Positions 8,482 to 16,496 of a stretch of DNA of 64,000 nt are shown piece after piece. A program made the position numbers and the translations under genes. Source of the stretch: Bacteroides gallinarum DSM 18171 = JCM 13658 (GTDB lineage: Bacteria > Bacteroidota > Bacteroidia > Bacteroidales > Bacteroidaceae). The stretch lies in assembly GCF_000374365.1 (NCBI RefSeq), contig NZ_KB894138.1, positions 1 through 64,000 on the forward strand, read 5' to 3'. How positions within the stretch are numbered: position 1 is the first letter of the stretch; each line of letters begins with the position of its first letter. Under the pieces are notes generated by a model. That model was given only the letters and a program-made list of their open reading frames with translations. It ran no database searches and was not told the origin of the DNA.

Positions 8482-9390
8482 ATGGATATTATGAAAAAAC
8501 AGAAGATATGGGTTTTATGCCTGGCGGGTATGGTTTGTTTATTTTCTTGCGATAATGAAAACGAAGAAAATAATTGCGGGGTTACTGAATTGCCAATGGA
8601 ATTGACTGCTGTGGTGGAGTGGGGCGGACTGACACGCGCTTCCTCAGATAACATTTGGACTGGTGATGGAACAGAAAAGGTTTCTGTCAGTGACGGTAGC
8701 AAAACAGTCGGGTATACAATTGTGAATGCAGAAGGGGAAATGCTCCCTACAAATGAAAATGATATGCTTTATTGGGCTTCTGCTACGGAAATGCAGAGTG
8801 TTATGGCATGGTATCCGGCAACAACCGATAATTCTCCTATGACAAGCTGGAGTGTACAGAGTAATCAGTCGGGTGAAGGTTTTCAGCAGTCGGACTTGTT
8901 AATGTGCAATACCGAAGTATCATTTCAGGGAAACCGTACCTTGCCTTTCATTCATCAAACGGCTAAAGTAGTCATTCATCTGCAAGGTGACGGTGAGACG
9001 GATGCAGAACTCGAAGGAGCTACTCTGAAGATTAATAATGTGGCGCTTGAGGGAATTGTATCGAATAGTGAATTAAAAATGAAACCTGATGCCGATGCAA
9101 CACAGGAGATTATTCCGAAACGAATGGCAGATACCGAGTTCGGATATCTGGCTTCTTATGAGGCTCTGTTGATTCCTCAACTTGTAGAAGGGGTTTCGTT
9201 TATTGAAATAAAGACATCTGATGATAAAATCTATCGATATGTTCCCCAAAACAATAATGGTTTGCTGAAAGGTGCTCATCAGAATGTTTATTATGTAATA
9301 GTAGGTAAGCCTGGAATTTCTGTAATCGTTGAGAAAGAGGATGCCTCATGGGGATACGAAACAGATGAGAATGTTGAAGCAGTTAATTAA
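8482..9390 (+). CDS. Fimbrillin-family lipoprotein
   Basis: 302-residue lipoprotein with lipobox LFSC near residue 23 and an acidic tail right after it (DNENEENN). A start at 8491 (MKKQK) gives a more typical signal peptide and may be the real one. Visible fimbrillin-like features are an early TRAS segment, NDMLYWASA, PFIHQTAKVVIHL (the conserved FxHxxAKxxI strand) and a late NVYYVIV strand. It is the second gene of the fimbrillin-like cluster under the operator at 7419. There is no catalytic signature. A binding or structural role outside the cell is inferred from family and context. Confidence 0.78.
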   Translation: MDIMKKQKIWVLCLAGMVCLFSCDNENEENNCGVTELPMELTAVVEWGGLTRASSDNIWTGDGTEKVSVSDGSKTVGYTIVNAEGEMLPTNENDMLYWASATEMQSVMAWYPATTDNSPMTSWSVQSNQSGEGFQQSDLLMCNTEVSFQGNRTLPFIHQTAKVVIHLQGDGETDAELEGATLKINNVALEGIVSNSELKMKPDADATQEIIPKRMADTEFGYLASYEALLIPQLVEGVSFIEIKTSDDKIYRYVPQNNNGLLKGAHQNVYYVIVGKPGISVIVEKEDASWGYETDENVEAVN

Positions 9391-9440
9391 TAAGAGAATT
9401 AGGATTGCTTGAAAGAAGTTTTACTAAAAAATGAAATACT

Positions 9441-11051
9441 ATGAGATTCTATAAATATTTGCTATTCACGGGATTTTTAACACTTATAATGACCGGAAAT
9501 AGCTGTTCGCAGGAGGAGGAAGTTAGCGTGATATCTAATAGGAATATGATTATTAATGTCAATGATGTCGGAATGGCAGACTGTGATGAAAATGCAATTT
9601 CCCGTGTCGAAACGGATTTGGATTATAATACAATTTTTGAGGACGGAGATTGTATCGGACTTTTTGCTGTAAAAGACGGGAAAATAGTAGAAGGTATCGA
9701 TAATCTTGAAGTGAGTTATTCCGAAGAAGCTGCTACATGGGTTGCATCGTCATTGCGATATGAAGATGATATGGAGAATATGATTTTCTATGCTTATTAT
9801 CCATATGCGGCCGGAATGAGTATTGATGTGGATGCGGCAGATGTGTTTAGTGATATGGTTTCTAATTGGACACTGAGTTCTGACCAGTCTACGAAAAAAA
9901 GATTTGCAGCAGCAGATTTGATGACTTCCGGGGCTGCTGTTATACAACATGAGGCAAGTGGACAGTATACTTTACAATTGGGGCTGAAACACCGTATGGC
10001 ATTGAGTGTAATGATTGCTCCTGAAACGGAATATATTTTCACCGAACCTGCATTGAATGTAACCCCTTATATCGTAAAAAATGGAGGAGATGTTATTTTT
10101 TATACTTCATCTGTTGGGGATGAAAATGAAGTTCAGCCTTATAAAGCCGGAGATGGAACCTACCGTATGATTGTAAAGCCGGCAGAAGAGAAAAAAATGA
10201 TAGGTGTACAAGGGGAAAAACAGTATGAGTTTACTACTTCGATAAGTGAAGGTAAGTATAAGAGGTTTTTATTGGAGGGTGGAAAAAAGATTAAATCCCA
10301 CGATTTGCAAGTTGGCGATTTCTACTGTGCAGACGGCACTATTGTCAGTGGTAAGGAAGATGTTCCGGATAATTGTATTGGTATTGTTTATTATGTAGGT
10401 AACGTTCATCCTTCTGTGTTATATAGAGAAGATAGCGAATTGGCTGTTACACCCGAGAAAGATGTATTATTGGAAAAATATCCGGGTTGTGTACATGGTT
10501 TAGTTTGTGCATTGAAATCATCTAATGCAAATGCTGTTTCTCGATTCTGTGCGAGTTCAAAATATGACTATGTGAAAAAGGCTTCAGAGTTGGGTATTAC
10601 GGAAAGATACATTTGGACAACCATGGGAAAAACGTCTATACCGGAGTATATTTTAGGATTTAATAATACTGTAATTCTACGAGAGTTTACAAAAGAAACG
10701 GCAAATTGTGCAGATGATATGTTTGATAATATGGATTTGTATGCTAATCAGAATCCGGTTCCGGCTTTTACGACAGGATGGTACTTGCCCTCCATTGAGG
10801 AATTTAGAATACTGTTTACCAATCAAAGTACGTTGAATGATTCGCTGGAGAAAGGAAACTTTGAAAAATTATGGAGCAATCCGGCGGGGTATGACAGTTC
10901 TGCCGAGAAATATTTTGGTTACTGGAGCTCTACGGTCAGGGCTGACAGACGCATGTCTGGGGCAAGAATCGATGGAGGGGAATTTACTCCTTATGCTGAA
11001 AAAGACCCTAAAACCGGACAAGGTTATTTCCGTTTTGCTTTTGCTTTTTAA
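9441..11051 (+). CDS. Fimbrillin-family lipoprotein with C-terminal FISUMP/DUF1566-like domain
   Basis: 536-residue lipoprotein, signal peptide ending NSC (about residue 22). The N-terminal half (about 25-290) has fimbrillin-like marks: ISRVETD, GDCIGLFAVKDG, IFYAYYPYA, and LGLKHRMALSVMIAP, the strand shared by this family. The C-terminal half (about 300-536) is different and carries GWYLPSIEEFRILF and GYWSST, the signature of DUF1566/FISUMP-type modules often found on surface lipoproteins. It is the last gene of the three-gene cluster, 262 bases before the SusC operon. The fusion suggests a longer surface protein than its two neighbours, perhaps the exposed end of an assembly. Function is not established. 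Confidence 0.78.
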   Translation: MRFYKYLLFTGFLTLIMTGNSCSQEEEVSVISNRNMIINVNDVGMADCDENAISRVETDLDYNTIFEDGDCIGLFAVKDGKIVEGIDNLEVSYSEEAATWVASSLRYEDDMENMIFYAYYPYAAGMSIDVDAADVFSDMVSNWTLSSDQSTKKRFAAADLMTSGAAVIQHEASGQYTLQLGLKHRMALSVMIAPETEYIFTEPALNVTPYIVKNGGDVIFYTSSVGDENEVQPYKAGDGTYRMIVKPAEEKKMIGVQGEKQYEFTTSISEGKYKRFLLEGGKKIKSHDLQVGDFYCADGTIVSGKEDVPDNCIGIVYYVGNVHPSVLYREDSELAVTPEKDVLLEKYPGCVHGLVCALKSSNANAVSRFCASSKYDYVKKASELGITERYIWTTMGKTSIPEYILGFNNTVILREFTKETANCADDMFDNMDLYANQNPVPAFTTGWYLPSIEEFRILFTNQSTLNDSLEKGNFEKLWSNPAGYDSSAEKYFGYWSSTVRADRRMSGARIDGGEFTPYAEKDPKTGQGYFRFAFAF

Positions 11052-11090
11052 TCAGTTATAATATTTGTATGGTTATGGTGAATTAGAATA

Positions 11091-11142
11091 CATGTATTTG
11101 TACGGTAGTGAATACCGTACAGATACTTATTCGCTACATTTG
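11091..11142 (+). promoter_or_regulatory. SusC-operon promoter with PUL operator; long leader
   Basis: The operator 11091-11113 (CATGTATT-TGTAC-GGTAGTGAAT) is closest to the consensus of the seven. A perfect -7 box TACATTTG (11135-11142) follows after 21 bases. An 8-bp palindrome (11100-11107 with 11113-11120) overlaps the operator. From the box to the SusC start leaves a leader of roughly 165 bases with no gene. Confidence 0.68.
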
Positions 11143-11313
11143 TTCCCGTTAGGGGCATTACTAAGTTGTTAAACTGATAATATGTAAATATGAAAAACAT
11201 AAATAGAATGTTTTTGGACGGCTGATTCAATTTTGTCTCCAAGCTGGATTCTTACGGCTTCGTTTGTGGTTAAAGAAATAATCTTTTTATGAAAAACTTA
11301 AAATAAATACAGA

Positions 11314-14300
11314 ATGAGCAATAAGTATACACCAAAATGGTACAGCTCTAAACGATTTTCACAATATGTGCTTATATTAGGACTTGCGGCAGGTTTTACG
11401 CCGGTGGAGGAGTTACAAGCGTCTTCGTCTGTTCAAACTGTTGCACAGCAAATGATAAACGTGAAAGGAACTGTACGTGACAGTCAGGGAGAGCCTGTTA
11501 TAGGTGCTAATGTAATGGTGGACGGAGGTACAAAAGGGACTATTACAGACATTGACGGACATTTTCAAATTTCTGTTCCGGCAGGAACCAAACTGAAGAT
11601 ATCGTTTATCGGTTATGAAACAAAAATCGTTACCGTGAAAAACAATACGTTGGATGTTGTTTTAGAAGACGATTCAAATATGTTGGCTGAAGTACAAGTC
11701 GTAGCTTACGGTGCCCAAAAGAAAGTTACAGTTACCGGAGCCGTTTCCGGTATCAAAGGCGGTGAGCTGCTGAAAACTCCTACCGGTTCAGTTACGAACG
11801 TCTTGTCCGGACAGCTTACCGGTATTACTACTGTACAATATTCAGGTGAGCCGGGTTCGGACGCTGCGGAAATTTTTGTCCGTGGTCAGGGAACTTGGAA
11901 TAATTCGGCTCCATTGATTCAGGTAGATGGCGTGGAACGTAGTTTCAATGAGATAGACCCGAATGAAATTGAGAGTATTACTGTGTTGAAAGATGCTTCG
12001 GCAACAGCCGTATTCGGGGTACGGGGTGCTAATGGGGTTGTTTTGATTACGACAAAACGCGGACAGGAAGGTAAGGCGAAAATATCATTCTCTACTTCTG
12101 CCAGTGTTTTAATGCCGACGAAAACAGCTAAAAAGGCTAATGCTTATCAGTACGCTACTTTTTATAATCAGATGCAGAAGAATGATAATCCGAATGCAGA
12201 ACCTATGTTTTCTGATGAGATTCTTCAGGTGTTTAAGGAACATTCCGACCCAATCCGTTTTCCGGATATAGATTGGGTGGATTATTGTTTGAAAGATGCA
12301 ACGTTGCAGAGCCAGCATAATATTAATATTACCGGAGGAACGAGCAATGTCCGCTACTTCGTTTCTGCGGGTGCTTATACACAAGGCGGGCTTTTCAAAC
12401 AATTTGATATGCCTTATGACTTGACATTTCAATATAAACGCTTCAACTATCGTTCTAATTTGGATATAGATGTGACGAAGACTACCATTTTATCATTCAA
12501 TATGTCCGGAAGTATTGATAATTTGAATCGTCCGTTTAGTGGTGGTGACAGTTCCGGGCTGGTACAGTCATTATATACTTCAACTCCTTTTTCCAGCCCG
12601 GGATTCGTCAATGGTAAACTGGTGAAGACTGCTACGGACTATGGTGACCTTACATTGCCTTTTACGGGAGAATCCGGAATGGCTTACGTAGAAAGGGGTT
12701 ACCAGACTATCAGTAAGAATAAGCTGAGTGCTGATATTATTTTGGAGCAAAAATTGGATATGCTGACTAAGGGGCTGTCTTTTAAAGTGAAAGGTTCGTA
12801 TAATAGTAATTTCACTATTCAGAAAAATGGAGAGGCGTCTATTGCTACTTATACACCTTGGGTTTTGGCAGACGGTACGCTGGATTACCGTAAAATAGGA
12901 GATGCTTCTCGTTTGGATTTTTCTGAAAAAGCAAGTAAAGGGCGTGACTGGTATATGGAAGCCGGATTAAATTATGACCGTTCATTCGGAAAACATCATG
13001 TGGGGGCTTTGGTACTGTATAATCAATCTAAAACATATTATCCGTCTACGTATTCGGATATTCCGAGCGGGTATGTCGGTTTGGTAGGACGCGTTACTTA
13101 TGATTGGAATACTCGCTATATGGCTGAATTTAACGTTGGACATAATGGCTCGGAGAATTTTGCTCCGGGAAAACGTTTCGGTACTTTCCCTGCCGGTTCA
13201 ATAGGCTGGGTAATCAGTGAAGAAAAATTTTGGGAACCTATAAAGCCAATTATTAATTATATGAAATTCCGTGTATCTATGGGACTTGTCGGTAATGATA
13301 AAGTAGGTGGCTCCCGTTTTCTGTACACATCCGATCCTTATCAGGTAGATGATAATAGTGAAGTAGGCGGGGGTAAGTTCGGACATGGATATTATTTCGG
13401 CATTAATAATCCGACTATAACTTGGGGTGCTTATGAAAAGGAAAAACACAATCCGGATGTGACCTGGGAAAAAGCGTTTAAACAGAATTATGGTGTAGAT
13501 TTTACGTTATTGGGCGAACGATTAAATGTAAGCGTCGATTATTATAAAGAGAAACGTAGGGATATCTTATTACGCGATTATACTGCGCCCGGAGTGCTCG
13601 GTTTCCTTACGCCATATGCCAATATGGGTCGTGTAGACAGTTGGGGATGGGAACTGGCTCTGAAGTGGAATGACCGTATCGGTGACGATTTTCGCTATTA
13701 CATAGGAGTGAATCTTTCTAATAATGAGAATAAAATTATAGAAAAGAAAGAAGCTCCGATGAATAATGAGTATCAGTATGAAAAAGGCCACCGTATCGGA
13801 GCTCGTAAGTTATATCAATTTTGGCGTTATTATGATGAAGAGACTCCTGCCTTGTATGAACAAACATTCGGTAAACCCTTTCCTGACCATAATGTAGATT
13901 TGCAACCGGGAGACTGTGTCTATGTTGACTTGGATGGAAATGGTGTGATTGATGCCAATGATATGACCCGTACGCTCGGTTATACGGATGACCCGGAATA
14001 TATTGCCGGGTTGAATATGGGTTTCAGTTGGAAAAATTTCGATGTGAGTATGCAGTGGACAGGAGCATGGAATGTAAGCCGTATGTTGGGTGAAGGTTTC
14101 CGTACTCCTTTCAAGAGTAATAAGGATAATACGACAGGAGGACTGTTACTATATCAATACCAGAATACATGGACAACGGATAATCCTTCTCAAAATGCTG
14201 CTTATCCGCGTGCTACCTGGGTAAATAGCTCGAACAATTATGCCGATTCGGAACTATTTGAGGTAAATTCCAGCTATTTACGGTTAAAGACTGTGCAGGT

Positions 14301-14487
14301 AGCTTATAACTTCAAGTTTCCTTTCATGAAAAAAATGAAAATGAATACGTGTCAGTTGACTCTCAGTGGTTATAATCTACTTACGATTACAGGATTCAAA
14401 TGGGGAGACCCGGAATCGAAGGTTTCGGGTGCGCCGACTTATCCGTTAACTAAAACTTATTCATTGAGTTTAAAATTAGGCTTCTAA
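11314..14487 (+). CDS. SusC-like TonB-dependent outer-membrane transporter (first pair)
   Basis: 1057-residue SusC/RagA-family transporter that imports oligosaccharides across the outer membrane with its SusD lid. After the signal region (about 1-37) comes the carboxypeptidase-regulatory-like domain (about 48-125, VKGTVRDSQGEPVIGANVMV). Next are the plug (about 135-250, with VLKDASATAVFGVRGANGVV and ITTKRG) and the 22-strand barrel ending in SLKLGF. It opens the six-gene operon SusC-SusD-SusC-SusD-PL11-GH106, with only 19 bases to the next gene. The promoter carries the PUL operator. Length and domain order are typical. The likely cargo is RG-I oligosaccharides made by surface lyases, inferred from the operon. 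Confidence 0.95.
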   Translation: MSNKYTPKWYSSKRFSQYVLILGLAAGFTPVEELQASSSVQTVAQQMINVKGTVRDSQGEPVIGANVMVDGGTKGTITDIDGHFQISVPAGTKLKISFIGYETKIVTVKNNTLDVVLEDDSNMLAEVQVVAYGAQKKVTVTGAVSGIKGGELLKTPTGSVTNVLSGQLTGITTVQYSGEPGSDAAEIFVRGQGTWNNSAPLIQVDGVERSFNEIDPNEIESITVLKDASATAVFGVRGANGVVLITTKRGQEGKAKISFSTSASVLMPTKTAKKANAYQYATFYNQMQKNDNPNAEPMFSDEILQVFKEHSDPIRFPDIDWVDYCLKDATLQSQHNINITGGTSNVRYFVSAGAYTQGGLFKQFDMPYDLTFQYKRFNYRSNLDIDVTKTTILSFNMSGSIDNLNRPFSGGDSSGLVQSLYTSTPFSSPGFVNGKLVKTATDYGDLTLPFTGESGMAYVERGYQTISKNKLSADIILEQKLDMLTKGLSFKVKGSYNSNFTIQKNGEASIATYTPWVLADGTLDYRKIGDASRLDFSEKASKGRDWYMEAGLNYDRSFGKHHVGALVLYNQSKTYYPSTYSDIPSGYVGLVGRVTYDWNTRYMAEFNVGHNGSENFAPGKRFGTFPAGSIGWVISEEKFWEPIKPIINYMKFRVSMGLVGNDKVGGSRFLYTSDPYQVDDNSEVGGGKFGHGYYFGINNPTITWGAYEKEKHNPDVTWEKAFKQNYGVDFTLLGERLNVSVDYYKEKRRDILLRDYTAPGVLGFLTPYANMGRVDSWGWELALKWNDRIGDDFRYYIGVNLSNNENKIIEKKEAPMNNEYQYEKGHRIGARKLYQFWRYYDEETPALYEQTFGKPFPDHNVDLQPGDCVYVDLDGNGVIDANDMTRTLGYTDDPEYIAGLNMGFSWKNFDVSMQWTGAWNVSRMLGEGFRTPFKSNKDNTTGGLLLYQYQNTWTTDNPSQNAAYPRATWVNSSNNYADSELFEVNSSYLRLKTVQVAYNFKFPFMKKMKMNTCQLTLSGYNLLTITGFKWGDPESKVSGAPTYPLTKTYSLSLKLGF

Positions 14488-14506
14488 CCGGTAAAAACAG
14501 AGAAAA

Positions 14507-16456
14507 ATGAAAATAAGAAATAAAATAATAGTACCTGTGATAACGGGATTAATGCTGGCGGTTCCTTTTTCATCTTGTGTAGATGAATTAAAGTTCGGAA
14601 ACTCATTTTTGGAGAAAGCTCCCGGCGGACAGCAGACAAAGGATACGGTTTTCAATAGTGCCAAATATACCCGCCAGTTTTTGACTGGAATTTATGCATT
14701 GCAATACTATGGCCTGCCTTATCATAACGACTTTAAACAAGTACCTTATCCTAATGATACTTATACCGGTAAGTTTGACGTATTGTCTGACTGTTGGCAT
14801 AATCATTGGGCAAACAGCGCATTGACTAAAGTCTATTATGCCGGTTCGCATTCTGCCAATTATGACACTCATCAGGAGAAATTCGACTATTTGAAGAACA
14901 ATGTATGGGAAGCGGTACGTTCCGGGTGGATTTTGATTGAGAATATAAACGATGTGCCCGATTTGTCGGAAAGTGAAAAGAAAAGAATGATAGCTGAGGC
15001 GAAATGCCTGATTGCTACGCGTTATTTTGACATGTTCCGTCATTATGGAGGTTTACCTATTATCCAGTCTTCATTTACCGGACTGGAAGGGAATTATGAG
15101 ATGCCTCGTGCCAGTGTGGAAGAAACTGTGAATTTTATTATTGGGTTATTGGATGAGGCAAAAGATGATTTACCGTGGGCATATACCGGAGCCGATGCAC
15201 AAAATGAAACCGGGCGCTGGACAAAAGCCGGGGCTATCGGTATGAAATGTAAAGTCTGGTGTTTTGCTGCATCACCTTTGTTTAATGACACCGAAGCTTA
15301 CTATCCGGGAGCAACCAGTTTAAGTATATGGTATGGCGGTTACAAGCCCGAGCTATGGACGAAATGCCTGGAAGCCTGTCAGGAGTTTTTTACAGAGTGG
15401 CAGAAAGGCGGATACTATGTTTTGGAGCAGGCTACGGGCAATCGTCCGGAGGATTACCGTTTAGCTTTCCGTAAAGCATATTCAACGCAAGGAAGTTTGG
15501 AAATGATTCATTCTACACGCGTAACCTCGCGGGTCGGCAGTAAATATAATTGGTGGGCATGGCAGGATAATGGCCGGTTGTCTTATACTCCGACACAAGA
15601 ATACGTAGAAATGTTTCCTTGGAAAGACGGAAAACCCTTTGACTGGAATAAAACGGAGCAGGAAGGCAAGCTGGATGAAATGTTCTCTAAGGGTACTGTG
15701 GAGTCAGGTATCGAGTTGACCCGTGACCCGAGATTGTATGAGACTGTGGTTGTTAACGGCATGCAGAAGCAACTGGACTGGACTACTGGAAATATGTCTG
15801 GAACCAGTTACGAATTATGGGTTGGAGGTACGGATGCCAAGACTGCTCCCGCCGTTGAAGACGGACAGTTTGCATCGGGTTACGCCAATAACAAGTTTTA
15901 TATGGGTACCGATTATAAAAATCAGTATGCTCTTTGGGCATATTTGCGTTTGTCCGAGATTTATTTGATTTATGCAGAGGCACTGGTACAGTCAGGCGGC
16001 AGTTATACGGAAGCTATATCCTTGGTAGATGAGGTTCGTAAACGTGTAGGTATGGACGGGCTGGCGGCATGTAATCCGGATAAAAATCTGGTATCGGACA
16101 AAGAGGCGCTGTTGCAGGAAATTCTGCGTGAGCGCGTATGTGAACTGGGACTGGAAGACAGCCGCTTTTTCGATTTAATCCGTTATAAGCAGAAAAGCCG
16201 TTTTGAATTGCCTTTGCATGGATTACGCATCTACCGCCTTAACTCGAATGGGGAACGTACGGAGACACCTTGGTATGGTGGCGATAGGGCAAATGGAGTG
16301 AAACAGCCAACTCATTTTGAGTATGTAAAGTTTGATTTGACAAATGTAGCTCGTTACTGGTGGAAAAACGGTTTTGACCCTAAATGGTATTTATCTCCTT
16401 TCCCTCAGGCGGAAGTAAATAAAGGTTATGGACTGGAACAGAATCCAGGGTGGTAA
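14507..16456 (+). CDS. SusD-like surface glycan-binding lipoprotein (first pair)
   Basis: 649-residue RagB/SusD-family lipoprotein; signal peptide with lipobox-like PFSSC (Cys24). TPR-type helices carry the glycan site and cap the SusC barrel. Family marks include FLTGIYALQYYG near the N terminus, EAKCLIATRYFDMFRHYGGLP, KAGAIGMKCKVWCFAASPLFND, LRLSEIYLIYAEALVQSG and RERVCELGLEDSRFFDLIRYK. The C terminus ends in the usual NPGW. It lies 19 bases after its SusC partner and 40 bases before the second SusC start. It is somewhat longer than the average SusD. Confidence 0.95.
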   Translation: MKIRNKIIVPVITGLMLAVPFSSCVDELKFGNSFLEKAPGGQQTKDTVFNSAKYTRQFLTGIYALQYYGLPYHNDFKQVPYPNDTYTGKFDVLSDCWHNHWANSALTKVYYAGSHSANYDTHQEKFDYLKNNVWEAVRSGWILIENINDVPDLSESEKKRMIAEAKCLIATRYFDMFRHYGGLPIIQSSFTGLEGNYEMPRASVEETVNFIIGLLDEAKDDLPWAYTGADAQNETGRWTKAGAIGMKCKVWCFAASPLFNDTEAYYPGATSLSIWYGGYKPELWTKCLEACQEFFTEWQKGGYYVLEQATGNRPEDYRLAFRKAYSTQGSLEMIHSTRVTSRVGSKYNWWAWQDNGRLSYTPTQEYVEMFPWKDGKPFDWNKTEQEGKLDEMFSKGTVESGIELTRDPRLYETVVVNGMQKQLDWTTGNMSGTSYELWVGGTDAKTAPAVEDGQFASGYANNKFYMGTDYKNQYALWAYLRLSEIYLIYAEALVQSGGSYTEAISLVDEVRKRVGMDGLAACNPDKNLVSDKEALLQEILRERVCELGLEDSRFFDLIRYKQKSRFELPLHGLRIYRLNSNGERTETPWYGGDRANGVKQPTHFEYVKFDLTNVARYWWKNGFDPKWYLSPFPQAEVNKGYGLEQNPGW

Positions 16457-16496
16457 ATAATCATTATTCTAATAATAATTGAAAAAGAACTGGAAT

